From Rapana venosa (taxonomy: Eukaryota > Mollusca > Gastropoda > Neogastropoda > Muricidae), in the NCBI GenBank assembly GCA_028751875.1, contig CM054135.1, forward strand, positions 63,214,429-63,278,428: a stretch of 64,000 bases of DNA, in the 5' to 3' direction. Shown piece after piece: positions 56,069 through 59,642 of this stretch. Each line of letters starts with the position of its first letter. Within the stretch, counting starts at the first letter, position 1. Both the position numbers and the translations under genes were made by a program. The notes beneath the pieces were generated by a model, which was not told the DNA's origin, did not search any database, and was given only the letters and a program-made list of their open reading frames with translations.

Positions 56069-57797
56069 GTGAGTGAGTGTATATGTTTGAGTGTGTGTGC
56101 GCACACACACGTGCACATGCATGCTTACATGTATGATGTAAGCATGAGAACAATTAAATTTTTATGCAGGCTATGACTGTATGAGTATGACTAGTGTGAG
56201 TGTGCACTTACACTGCTTGCATGAGTAAGCGTGTCATTAATGCAAGCATGAGTGGGTGTGTCAATGAATGCATACTGTATCATATTCACATGCACCAGCG
56301 TGAGTGGGAGGAGCCATACTTGTGAATTAGTAAATTCATAAATGTGTGCATCACTATATATGTATATGATTGTATCACTGTATCATTGTATGTGCTTCAT
56401 TATGACATGATACTGACAGACTCAGAGACTGAGTAGTCAGCATGGCAACAGTATAAACAACATTAGATTGGATTGGATTTGCTTTACATGATACAGCAGA
56501 CGAGATATTCTAAACTGAATCATCATTAACTTAGTAACAGGGTGAACTGAGTGAAGCAATACTAAAACTTTAAATCAAATAATCACAGAGCAAAGATCAC
56601 GACGAAAACAAATACACTCACTGATGATTCGGTGGATTGACTGATTCAGCTTTTACTTATTTTAGTTTTCACATATAACTGGTCCCATCTATACCCATCC
56701 TCTGCAAGTGCAACAATGAGAGGTTACCATATATCATTATGTATTCATTGTAGGTTATTAGAGTTGTTTAAACTATAGTAGTCTAACTCTAAGTCACTAA
56801 TTTGGAATAATGGAATCAGTTCCAAGGTTTTCCATTTTATAAACTAATTATTTCATTATTATTTAGTAAATGATGTGGAAGCAGAGACTGCTTTTCCTTT
56901 TAAAATACACTCATCAATTGTAACACAGATAACTGAAACTGGAAAAGCCAATTTGAAGCTCTACTTTAGCACTTAAGACCCTCATTCTGTTCTTATTCTT
57001 CGATGTAACTTCTTTTTCTTTCACTTCTTACAAAACACTAGTACAGTACAGAACTTTCAGACATGACAAAAGCTTATTCTTTAGGTTTTCTTCAATTCTA
57101 TTACAGTTCCAGCAGCACCATCTGATTTAGGGACTGTGATTTATTTATTTTAGCACTACTTTACTACATTTTACTACTTTAGCATTACTTTTATTAGTTT
57201 ATTAAATGTGTCAGAAAGACATTTGAGACCTGTATACATTTACATTTGGAACATAGTACTATCCTTTCACTAGTTTCACTATTTCAGTCATAAATTGTCA
57301 CTTTTTTTAATGCCTATCATAAAATTAGCATCATGATTATATGTTGTTGTTTTTTTTTAAAACCAAAAAAACCTAATGGGCTAATAGCAGGTGCGTTCCA
57401 TTGATAGACTCGGCCTGAAAATGACCTCCCTTGCTTAAACCCTGCCTGTTAGGCCTAAATCTAGTCAAAAAATAAATAATGACCATGGACACCTTTCTCA
57501 CGTCGATCACACTATTGCCTCCAACTTTGTATGCACAATCCGCAAATCATCAACTTAATCAAATGCAGCAAGGTGCATTTTGATATTTCTTGCACGCACT
57601 CCGTTCTTAATTTTCGCACGACGCTTCCACATGTAGCAGTGTAGGTATACTGGTACTGATAGTTTACATGGACCGAGTGGAGCAACTAGAATGCCTGAGA
57701 AGGTTACAAAAAGCTATTTGGCCAGTACTTACACCGTAGAAGAGGTTCGGCGATCTCGCACTGGAGATGGCTGTTGAGAGCGACGATTTGTCTTCAT
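4327..57797 (-). CDS. SUN1: SUN-domain (Sad1/UNC-84) inner nuclear membrane protein, 27 coding exons, whole gene span
   Basis: Proteins of this family sit in the inner nuclear membrane and bind KASH (nesprin) tails in the perinuclear space, linking lamina to cytoskeleton. Spliced model, minus strand: 50199-50135 (or copies 54001-53937, 57797-57733), 43524-43447, 37288-37256, 36791-36664, 35781-35460, 34764-34616, 31675-31649, 22341-22228, 20868-20709, 19694-19630, 19026-18980, 18051-17863, 17060-16974, 16319-16146, 15593-15531, 15017-14841, 14143-14057, 12976-12797, 11269-11183, 10742-10680, 10213-10170, 9284-9008, 8240-8156, 7518-7403, 5953-5786, 5619-5527, 4446-4327. All introns are GT-AG, all phases agree, and the total of 3198 nt gives 1065 residues. 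The SUN domain covers about 885-1063, the membrane span about 363-382, the coiled coils about 397-880. This is longer than vertebrate SUN1/SUN2 because lumenal exons are duplicated. SUN1 versus SUN2 assignment is tentative; a single ancestral SUN1/2 gene is likely. Confidence 0.9.
4987..5111. repeat. 71-bp period tandem duplication
   Basis: Two copies of a 54-bp core (TCTACAAAATG..., ATCAGTTGAAGCACAGTTA) with about 90% identity, in the last SUN intron. Confidence 0.8.
5527..5619 (-). CDS. SUN1: SUN gene exon 26 (SUN domain)
   Basis: 31 codons, [20 protein letters not shown] then [11 protein letters not shown], matching the family pattern LLG.F.YD.DG..(I/L)Q.F. Phase 0/0, donor gtaagt. Confidence 0.95.
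5786..5953 (-). CDS. SUN1: SUN gene exon 25 (SUN domain core)
   Basis: 56 codons, starting [20 protein letters not shown] and including FTLEHIAKS and SAPKNF. PGNCW-F, TLEH and SAPK(D/N)F are hallmark SUN motifs; the Cys in PGNCW normally pairs with the Cys in YTCLYRF of the last exon. Donor gtgagt. Confidence 0.96.
7403..7518 (-). CDS. SUN1: SUN gene exon 24 (SUN domain, KASH-lid region)
   Basis: It encodes [20 protein letters not shown] then [18 protein letters not shown]. The RCSKTY stretch matches RCSETY of vertebrate SUN2, whose Cys can form a disulfide with KASH peptides; the following residues form the KASH lid. Donor gtgagt. Confidence 0.95.
7721..8098 (+). mobile_element. tRNA-derived SINE
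   Basis: It has the tRNA-like head AAGCCTAGTGGTTAGAGCATT, a body with AGACAAATACTTTTATCTTG, and a T-rich stretch followed by a 3' module (GCCAGAGCATAGCTACCTCA). Related copies lie at 9743, 18330, 21240 and 30730. Confidence 0.6.
8156..8240 (-). CDS. SUN1: SUN gene exon 23 (pre-SUN helix and SUN domain start)
   Basis: It encodes [20 protein letters not shown] then PDYALEST. Vertebrate SUN domains start with the same pattern (helix, YSxDxxGLxDYALES). Donor gtaggt leaves one G that completes Gly with exon 24. Confidence 0.93.
9008..9284 (-). CDS. SUN1: SUN gene exon 22 (long coiled coil before the SUN domain)
   Basis: 92 codons of charged heptad-like helix, for example [20 protein letters not shown] and [20 protein letters not shown], with two adjacent cysteines (EKCCKDE). 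This is the position of the trimerising coiled coil directly preceding SUN domains. Donor gtgagt. Confidence 0.88.
9743..10093 (-). mobile_element. tRNA-derived SINE, near full length
   Basis: The head is at 10093 (minus strand), with the B-box-side ATCTGATGACGCAGGTTTGA; the 3' module ends at TTCCTTGGGTAAAGCTCCAG on the plus strand. It is in sense with the SUN gene, in intron 21-22. Confidence 0.65.
10170..10213 (-). CDS. SUN1: SUN gene exon 21 (coiled coil)
   Basis: [14 protein letters not shown] plus two bases of a split Ala codon. The LSEDDLASL start resembles the [10 protein letters not shown] core of the A modules, so this may be the remnant of a fifth, unexpanded unit. Donor gtaagt. 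Confidence 0.84.
10680..10742 (-). CDS. SUN1: SUN gene exon 20, coiled-coil module C2 (short B)
   Basis: 21 codons, [20 protein letters not shown] plus K, phase 0/0. It aligns with exon 15. Donor gtatga. Confidence 0.86.
11183..11269 (-). CDS. SUN1: SUN gene exon 19, coiled-coil module B3
   Basis: 29 codons, [20 protein letters not shown] then LADLQNKAQ, phase 0/0. Donor gtatgt, acceptor gttgcag. Confidence 0.86.
11600..12708. mobile_element. piggyBac-like DNA transposon (non-autonomous) in SUN intron 18
   Basis: The 1109-bp unit is flanked by TTAA (11596-11599, 12709-12712); termini are CCCTAGTGGCGC and, inverted, CCCTAGTAGCGC (one mismatch in 12). Two palindromes centred on CCGGAATATTCCGG lie just inside the left end. 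Short ORFs only, including an ATGGCGGCC start at 11863. It has a higher G+C, CpG-bearing stretch than its surroundings. No transposase. Confidence 0.85.
12797..12976 (-). CDS. SUN1: SUN gene exon 18, coiled-coil module A4
   Basis: 60 codons, phase 0/0. It carries [20 protein letters not shown] and ends [15 protein letters not shown] transposon ends only 88 bp downstream of its donor. Confidence 0.87.
13431..13952. repeat. 47-bp minisatellite, 11 copies, in SUN intron 17
   Basis: The unit contains CACATCACTGTAAGAATCAG and AAAGCTCTGATCTAAAGATA. One copy is 2 bp shorter. Its open minus frame is a by-product of the repeat, not a gene. It ends about 105 bp from the donor of exon 17. Confidence 0.95.
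14057..14143 (-). CDS. SUN1: SUN gene exon 17, coiled-coil module B2
   Basis: 29 codons, [20 protein letters not shown] then MAELRDRSQ, phase 0/0. The donor (gtaatc) and acceptor (gttgcag) are clear. Confidence 0.86.
14841..15017 (-). CDS. SUN1: SUN gene exon 16, coiled-coil module A3
   Basis: 59 codons, phase 0/0. It carries [20 protein letters not shown] and ends LKEGSSEQ. Its start, QILVQLQK, is nearly the same as HILVQLQK in exon 18, so A3 and A4 look like the most recent duplicate pair. Confidence 0.87.
15531..15593 (-). CDS. SUN1: SUN gene exon 15, coiled-coil module C1 (short B)
   Basis: 21 codons, [20 protein letters not shown] plus K, phase 0/0. It equals a B module lacking the first eight residues. 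Donor gtaagt, acceptor tgtgcag. Confidence 0.85.
16146..16319 (-). CDS. SUN1: SUN gene exon 14, coiled-coil module A2
   Basis: 58 codons, phase 0/0. It carries [20 protein letters not shown] and ends in AKEGSTEQ, matching the ends of the other A modules. Acceptor aatgacag has a poor pyrimidine tract; donor gtgtgt is non-consensus, but both agree with the repeated exon pattern. Confidence 0.85.
16974..17060 (-). CDS. SUN1: SUN gene exon 13, coiled-coil module B1
   Basis: 29 codons, phase 0/0. Core [17 protein letters not shown] matches the LRL-D-x-x-E-x-Q motif of exons 17 and 19 and, shortened, of exons 15 and 20. Donor gtaaat. Confidence 0.86.
17863..18051 (-). CDS. SUN1: SUN gene exon 12, coiled-coil module A1
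   Basis: 63 codons, phase 0 at both ends. The C-terminal two thirds, [20 protein letters not shown] then [16 protein letters not shown], is the first copy of a repeated helical module also found in exons 14, 16 and 18. Such helices form the lumenal coiled coil that spaces the SUN domain from the membrane and supports trimerisation. Confidence 0.87.
18330..18450 (-). mobile_element. tRNA-derived SINE, 3' fragment
   Basis: GGCTATAGCTCCAAGGTTCACCAATAGTAAGC matches, in pieces, the 3' modules at 9743 and 30730. The head is missing. Confidence 0.5.
18980..19026 (-). CDS. SUN1: SUN gene exon 11 (lumenal exit from the membrane)
   Basis: 47 nt encoding [15 protein letters not shown] after a split Gly. 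It links the membrane span to the first coiled-coil module. Acceptor tgtttcag, donor gtactg. Confidence 0.82.
19630..19694 (-). CDS. SUN1: SUN gene exon 10 (transmembrane segment)
   Basis: It encodes [20 protein letters not shown], an Arg-flanked Cys/Leu-rich span that runs into GYYAYNTEW of exon 11. Vertebrate SUN1/2 have the same kind of LPLLLL span followed by an aromatic WYF/YYF exit. This places everything before it in the nucleoplasm and everything after it in the perinuclear space. Confidence 0.88.
19787..20065 (+). mobile_element. SINE-like element, second family
   Basis: It starts GATCAGTGACCCAGAGGTAA, a tRNA A-box-like head, followed by ACCCAGGGTGGTCAAATGGG and CACCTATGTGCAAGACACAT. 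The head differs from that of the other SINEs here. Confidence 0.45.
20709..20868 (-). CDS. SUN1: SUN gene exon 9 (membrane-proximal hydrophobic region)
   Basis: 52 full codons containing [20 protein letters not shown], a Trp/Ile-rich amphipathic region directly before the main span. Vertebrate SUN proteins have a comparable Trp-rich hydrophobic segment at this spot. Donor gtaagt; acceptor gttgcag. Confidence 0.85.
20924..21016. repeat. (TG)n microsatellite
   Basis: About 45 TG units with a few interruptions, about 55 bp beyond the acceptor of exon 9. Similar tracts: (AC)n 22078-22131, (TG)n 44484-44548, (AC)n 45620-45675, (TA)n 39293-39323. Confidence 0.95.
21240..21606 (-). mobile_element. 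tRNA-derived SINE, best preserved copy
   Basis: On the minus strand the head reads GGATAGCCTAGTGGTTAGAA (A box) and GGTTCGATTCTC (B box), consistent with RNA polymerase III promoters. The body runs to GGATAATGGAATAAGCACC and an AT-rich tail. Confidence 0.75.
22228..22341 (-). CDS. SUN1: SUN gene exon 8 (acidic stretch then hydrophobic segment)
   Basis: It encodes [20 protein letters not shown] followed by [17 protein letters not shown]. The hydrophobic tail, about 17 residues, could lie in or on the inner nuclear membrane; several SUN proteins have an extra hydrophobic region before the true span. Donor gtaagt, acceptor ttttcag. Confidence 0.82.
23174..24272 (-). pseudogene. L1-like LINE ORF2 fragment, C-terminal part
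   Basis: Readable in minus-strand frames: a [19 protein letters not shown] region, a [10 protein letters not shown] stretch and the Cys/His signature CTFCKDE..SHLFWHC with PV-x-QTFWQEF, all typical of the end of L1-type ORF2. One in-frame stop lies near 24240. It continues the fragment at 25731-26195; the 1.45 kb between them is a later transposon insertion. It lies in sense with the SUN gene, within intron 7. Confidence 0.85.
24277..25726. mobile_element. piggyBac-like DNA transposon (non-autonomous) inserted in the L1 ORF2
   Basis: The 1450-bp unit is flanked by TTAA (24273-24276 and 25727-25730) and ends in inverted CCCTCTTGT repeats, the TTAA target plus CCC terminus typical of piggyBac. 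Inside are a short direct repeat (CCGCAGCCGACAGT at about 24297 and 24344), an ATGGCGG at 24554, and a poly-C/(CA)n tract. No transposase-length ORF is present. Removing it restores continuity of the LINE, which shows it is the younger insertion. Confidence 0.85.
25731..26195 (-). pseudogene. L1-like LINE ORF2 fragment, reverse transcriptase thumb region
   Basis: It carries FKILGIWF, an [19 protein letters not shown] motif, LPNPPD and [17 protein letters not shown], hallmark of the post-palm part of L1 ORF2. The reading frame stops at the TTAA-flanked insertion and picks up on its other side. The catalytic palm is absent from this strand. Confidence 0.87.
26213..26400 (+). pseudogene. Inverted 5' piece of the L1-like ORF2 (end of endonuclease region)
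   Basis: The plus strand reads [20 protein letters not shown], matching the (Y/F)WKFN.SLLKD..F motif that follows the L1 endonuclease. It abuts the minus-strand ORF2 fragment head to head, as expected from twin-priming (5' inversion) during L1 integration. Confidence 0.65.
26401..28414. other. Part of SUN intron 7 without recognised genes
   Basis: It holds a poly-C run (26486), a CpG/GT-rich stretch (26805-26895), A/C-rich tracts (27640-27720) and the 28-bp degenerate repeat. The Phe/Cys-rich open frames at 27370-27807 are simple-sequence products. Confidence 0.55.
27824..27955. repeat. Degenerate 28-bp tandem repeat
   Basis: Four to five diverged units starting TGT(C/T)(A/T)CA and ending (A/G)GG(A/C)CTGAA; for example TGTCTCAAAACCCCAAAAGG. 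Confidence 0.6.
28441..28520 (-). mobile_element. SINE tail fragment with (TTTA)n
   Basis: GGATAATGGAATAAGCACTT and ACATCCAGTCCCTGTGTG match the 3' part of the SINE at 21290-21340; a run of TTTA repeats (28415-28441) adjoins it. It truncates the L1-like ORF1. Confidence 0.6.
28520..29283 (-). pseudogene. L1-like LINE ORF1 (coiled coil plus RRM-like domain), 3' truncated
   Basis: The minus-strand ORF starts at 29283 ([11 protein letters not shown]). About residues 60-150 are a charged coiled coil (for example [20 protein letters not shown]); then comes [11 protein letters not shown]..., and [28 protein letters not shown], the RRM/C-terminal domain of L1-type ORF1 proteins. The ORF is intact to about 28520, where it runs into a SINE tail and (TTTA)n and stops at 28441. 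About 230 bp upstream of the start has a G+C-rich character that may be the element's 5' UTR. No ORF2 follows. Confidence 0.85.
29840..30610 (+). pseudogene. LINE reverse transcriptase C-terminal fragment
   Basis: The plus strand reads NSVKYL near 29900, then after a G-rich stretch [13 protein letters not shown] (about 30395), a M(W)FYR motif and [18 protein letters not shown]. The LLYG-SEAW..(W)FYR pattern is common at the end of RTE/CR1-group LINE ORFs. Broken by stops. Confidence 0.65.
30298..30374 (+). repeat. G/T-rich tract with G-quadruplex potential
   Basis: At least six runs of three or more G separated by short spacers, inside a LINE fragment. Confidence 0.75.
30730..31020 (-). mobile_element. 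tRNA-derived SINE without its head
   Basis: TTGGCTAGAGCTCTGAGGTT, TTTTAACGTGTGCGCAAGAT and the following GCACTCAGGGCTTCTGTTTATAG match the bodies at 9743 and 21240. The tRNA-like head is lost. Confidence 0.6.
31649..31675 (-). CDS. SUN1: SUN gene exon 7, 27-nt microexon
   Basis: Acceptor cttgcag, donor gtacgt. It encodes MDQTDDVS between split Gly and Asp codons and runs into VDDID of exon 8, giving a continuous acidic patch. The size and isolation (2.9 kb and 9.3 kb introns) make it easy for gene predictors to miss. Confidence 0.68.
32121..34462. mobile_element. TTAA-flanked DNA transposon, Kolobok- or piggyBac-like, in SUN intron 6
   Basis: The 2342-bp unit is flanked by TTAA (32117-32120, 34463-34466), with inverted termini GGGGGACCAC. 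The G-start termini fit Kolobok better than piggyBac (which starts CC). The interior has an AAGATGGCGGG site near 32588, a short ORF beginning [10 protein letters not shown] at 32673, and a plus-strand stretch ending [12 protein letters not shown] at 33757, none of which I recognise as a transposase. Probably non-autonomous. Confidence 0.8.
34616..34764 (-). CDS. SUN1: SUN gene exon 6 (nucleoplasmic domain)
   Basis: 49 full codons, [20 protein letters not shown] onward, rich in Glu, Gln and Ser. The acceptor follows a poly-T tract (tttttttttag); the donor is the less common gtcagt. The split AG|A Arg codon with exon 5 and G|GT Gly codon with exon 7 both work. Confidence 0.75.
35460..35781 (-). 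CDS. SUN1: SUN gene exon 5 (nucleoplasmic domain)
   Basis: 106 codons, beginning [19 protein letters not shown] and including an Arg/Glu-rich helix ([15 protein letters not shown]), a Ser/Thr-rich linker and an acidic [11 protein letters not shown] patch. Low-complexity, charged sequence is typical of the lamin-facing part of SUN proteins. The donor is gtaagt. The acceptor (ctgttggcag) is preceded by A/C-rich rather than pyrimidine-rich DNA; it is chosen because it alone fits the single base left by exon 4. Confidence 0.78.
36437..36632. repeat. Degenerate 30-36-bp tandem repeat
   Basis: At least five units of the type GGTTGGGAATAGGGCCAACA followed by TCTCCTG, just 3' of SUN exon 4 (intron 4). 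Confidence 0.75.
36664..36791 (-). CDS. SUN1: SUN gene exon 4 with the conserved MSRRGLRK segment
   Basis: It encodes [16 protein letters not shown] then [17 protein letters not shown] and an acidic DSDSDSS tract. Vertebrate SUN1/SUN2 carry MSRRS(L/Q)RL at the matching place; in SUN2 this is the start. Here the frame is open upstream through exons 3, 2 and 1, as in SUN1, so Met76 (36742) is an internal or alternative start. Donor gtaaga, acceptor ttttccag. Confidence 0.82.
37015..37066 (+). repeat. CR1/L2-type LINE 3'-end fragment
   Basis: ACAAGATATAGCGCTATACA followed by AATTCCATTTATTATCATTATT matches the end of the CR1 copy at 44627-44672. Confidence 0.6.
37256..37288 (-). CDS. SUN1: SUN gene exon 3, 33-nt microexon
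   Basis: It is flanked by a good acceptor (tgttacag) and donor (gtaagt) and encodes [10 protein letters not shown] plus split codons. The DYTYA motif resembles the GYTYAL segment near the N-terminus of vertebrate SUN1, just upstream of the conserved MSRR stretch, as is the case here. Length 33 keeps frame if the exon is skipped only together with matching phases; it uses a 1-nt start and 2-nt end, so skipping it alone is also frame-neutral. Confidence 0.75.
38104..38167. repeat. 32-bp perfect tandem duplication
   Basis: Two copies of ACTGCTACATAATATATAAC followed by ACACCAGAATAC. Confidence 0.9.
38793..38912. repeat. 60-bp tandem duplication
   Basis: Two near-identical copies beginning TGTTTATGGAGAACCAGCCA, ending in AGACAGACAG. 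Confidence 0.9.
40596..40658. repeat. Poly-G tract of about 60 bases
   Basis: An almost pure G run interrupted by two A. Other homopolymers: poly-C at 2761-2780, 9358-9377, 23060-23079, 41090-41108 and 58181-58202. Confidence 0.95.
41037..41212. repeat. About 98-bp duplication ending in poly-C
   Basis: Two copies of CCCCAAGATATTCCTTACTC then CTAATTCCACCTTTCACAGCC, each followed by a C-run of 18 or more. Confidence 0.9.
42466..42949. mobile_element. MITE-like element with about 26-bp inverted termini
   Basis: The left end TGTGACCCTCCACTGCGTAA and the inverted right end TGTAACCCTCCTTCACATAA match with few mismatches and continue to TGAGTC. It is 484 bp, has no ORF and lies in SUN intron 2-3. 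No clear target duplication, so the superfamily is open. Confidence 0.6.
43447..43524 (-). CDS. SUN1: SUN gene exon 2 (N-terminal nucleoplasmic region)
   Basis: It encodes [20 protein letters not shown] followed by VDSFE, with one leading and two trailing split-codon bases. Acceptor tttcag and donor gtgagt are good. Tyr/Lys-rich sequence without a named domain. Phase fits both neighbours (2+1 into the exon, 2+1 out). Confidence 0.75.
43740..44675 (+). pseudogene. CR1-like LINE, 3' part of reverse transcriptase ORF and 3' end
   Basis: Motifs on the plus strand: [19 protein letters not shown] (43961 on), [18 protein letters not shown] (44080s), [15 protein letters not shown] (44285 on), [11 protein letters not shown] (44360 on). 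These are standard CR1 C-terminal landmarks. Several stops and frameshifts. The 3' end holds a (TG)n tract (44484-44548) and closes with ATAAATTCCATTTATTATT repeats. Confidence 0.88.
46545..46680 (+). repeat. CR1/L2-type LINE 3'-end fragment before the triplication
   Basis: It ends GGGCTATATATAAATTCC followed by (ATT)n, the same terminal signature as at 44640 and 37035. It lies about 100 bp outside the triplicated unit. Confidence 0.55.
50135..50199 (-). CDS. SUN1: SUN gene first coding exon, proximal copy (repeat copy 1)
   Basis: This is the copy closest to exon 2 (6.6 kb away). ATG at 50199, donor gtaagt at 50134-50129, 21 codons plus two bases. Two other upstream ATGs and a short upstream ORF lie just 5' (see 50223-50261). 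The alternative frame through the same exon runs into a TGA in exon 2, so only the MKTNRR frame joins the rest of the protein. Confidence 0.6.
50223..50261 (-). promoter_or_regulatory. Upstream ATGs and a six-codon uORF before the SUN start
   Basis: ATG at 50261 opens a six-codon ORF ending in TGA at 50241-50243. ATG at 50230 opens an out-of-frame ORF that overlaps the main start, and ATG at 50225 is followed by a stop two codons later. The same arrangement is present in the other two repeat copies. They matter only if transcription starts upstream of 50261. Confidence 0.4.
50573..54373. repeat. 3.8 kb tandem repeat, copy 2 (middle)
   Basis: Same unit in direct orientation, abutting copy 1 with no spacer. 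The (GT)n tract (52183-52277) is longer and uninterrupted compared with copy 1. Nearly identical to copy 3. Confidence 0.95.
53937..54001 (-). CDS. SUN1: SUN gene first coding exon, middle copy (repeat copy 2)
   Basis: The coding sequence, upstream in-frame stop and donor are identical to those of the copies at 57733-57797 and 50135-50199. The exon has no acceptor, so only one copy can begin a given transcript; the three copies act as alternative first exons encoding the same 21 residues. Distances are 3802 bp to the proximal copy and 3796 bp to the distal copy. Confidence 0.55.
57733..57797 (-). CDS. SUN1: SUN gene first coding exon, distal copy (repeat copy 3)
   Basis: The minus-strand ATG at 57797 opens [21 protein letters not shown] and the exon ends with two bases (GT) before a strong donor, gtaagt. 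Exon 2 supplies the third base, completing a Val codon. An in-frame TAA lies three codons upstream of the ATG, so the start cannot extend further. The basic, serine-rich peptide fits a nucleoplasmic tail but has no family signature I recognise; the call rests on start context, donor and phase. This copy lies in the outermost of three tandem repeats and would be the ancestral position if the repeat grew inward. Confidence 0.55.
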
Positions 57798-57914
57798 AGC
57801 TGCTTACACTCACTTCACAGCATAGCATAGTAATGCGCTCAACCCACGACAATTGTCATGATGGAGGACTGCTATGCCTAAGCTAGGCTAGCCCTAAGTG
57901 AGTGTGTTCGACTT

Positions 57915-57945
57915 TGGGAGGGAACGCCACTTCCAATTGGTTGTT
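57915..57945 (-). promoter_or_regulatory. Candidate SUN gene promoter elements (CCAAT box, ETS-like site)
   Basis: On the minus strand CCAATTGGAAGTGGCG lies about 140 bp before the ATG, combining a CCAAT box with a GGAAGTG ETS-like core. No TATA box is evident. Identical copies precede the other two first exons (about 50340 and 54140). Confidence 0.3.
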
Positions 57946-59043
57946 ATTTTTGGATACTGTGTTTGACACATTCTACCTGTTAGGGGCCAATTTAAAAATA
58001 CTGTTTGGGACGAGCGGTTAAAATGGGTTAAAAAAAATGTTTTCCACCCAATAACCCCATAAGAAAAACTAACCAATGAACCATTCAAGAAAAATGGGGG
58101 AAAGGGTGGTGTCAGTATTTTGTCTGAACGGTGTTGTTTTTTTCGCCGGAAAACAACAAAAACCTTCATACATCCGATAACCCCCCCCCCCCCCCCCCCC
58201 CAAAATCCCGAAATTCTCTCCCCCTAATATTTGAATTTATATGTACGGGCATACATTCTAGGTTACGAGACATCTATCATGGTTGAATCATTTTTCCTAT
58301 ATGTTGAATGGTTTAAGTTTCCATCAGCTGCAAAATTTTGTGTGATCACGCGAAATAGCGCAAAGCGAGCTCCTAAAACCTTGCTACAGCGAACGAGTCT
58401 TTAACAAATTAATGTAATCGGATAAAAGCTAATTACCAGTTTTAACAGTGAACAAGACAGACTATGTATCAATTTGCTAGATCAACAAAGCAAACTAATA
58501 ACGAGTTTAAACTGGTGATTAGTATCAACCTAATCAGTGTCGTTAACTTAGTTTTTTTAACGAGAAACTGGTCACAAACATGCAATTATTTAAGTCAGAT
58601 CCCTAGAACTTCTTCAATACCCTTCTGCTCACCGCTTCACCGACAGACAACCAGAGACCGAGTCAAATTACCAGTTATAATTAAGTCAATTAGGCTTACT
58701 TGAACAAGCGGCAGCATTTAAAAAAATTGTCGGCGGTGGCCAGCTTGATGAAAGTTATATTAATCCCTCCCCTATTTCCTTACCATAATTTTCTGGATAT
58801 CGCATGGGCTATATACTTCACACGCTTTACCCAACAACAACAACCTTCAAAAGGTAGGCCTAATGCAACCTATTGAAAATTAAGTTCTAAAAGTTACCTC
58901 ACTTGTTGATGCGACTGTTGATCAAGGGAAGCAGACTCCTCTTAGGAGAATAGAAATTTTAAAGCAGAGTTATATCCCTTAGTATTTCTTGGGAGGGGGG
59001 GGTATAATTTTTTTAAAAAAGAAATGTAGAGGCTTAAAGGCCT

Positions 59044-59046
<3 letters not shown>

Positions 59047-59086
<40 letters not shown>

Positions 59087-59119
59087 TCCAATTATATATA
59101 TTATATATATATATTATAT

Positions 59120-59159
<40 letters not shown>

Positions 59160-59203
59160 TTCGTTTTCCCATTCAGAATATATATATATATATATATATT
59201 GGA

Positions 59204-59271
<68 letters not shown>

Positions 59272-59302
59272 ATATATTACACTTCGTTTTCCCATTCAGA
59301 AT
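59047..59302. repeat. Inverted microsatellite cluster, hairpin forming
   Basis: (AG)n GATCTTCCAA followed by (AT)n, then the mirror-complement TTGGAAGATC (TC)n and (AT)n. TTCGTTTTCCCATTCAGAAT occurs at 59160 and 59282 and once more at 59808. Confidence 0.9.
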
Positions 59303-59427
59303 ATATATATATATATATATATGGGGGGGGGGGGGGGAGCAATGATCATGAACAATTAACAAAATGTATTCTTCAGACCAACAGCCCCTAAGAATGGGTT
59401 TCACTCAACATAAAAGCAAGCCAAAAC

Positions 59428-59439
<12 letters not shown>

Positions 59440-59499
<60 letters not shown>

Positions 59500-59565
59500 A
59501 TATATTATATATATTATATATAATAGCAACTGCCAAAAATAATTAATGTGAACATAGGACTATCC

Positions 59566-59641
<76 letters not shown>
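59440..59641. repeat. (AC)n, (AT)n and (GA)n microsatellites
   Basis: (CA)n 59432-59459, (TA)n 59460-59523, (GA)n 59570-59641. Confidence 0.95.

Positions 59642-59642
<1 letters not shown>

Larger units (their letters stand above)
54374..58169. repeat. 3.8 kb tandem repeat, copy 3 (distal)
   Basis: Same unit; after its last bases (ACCTTCAT) the sequence becomes unique (ACATCCGATAACC and a poly-C run). It differs from copy 2 at a handful of positions, such as CCACCCTTCCTCC for CCACCCTCCCTCC and the (GT)n length. Confidence 0.95.
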
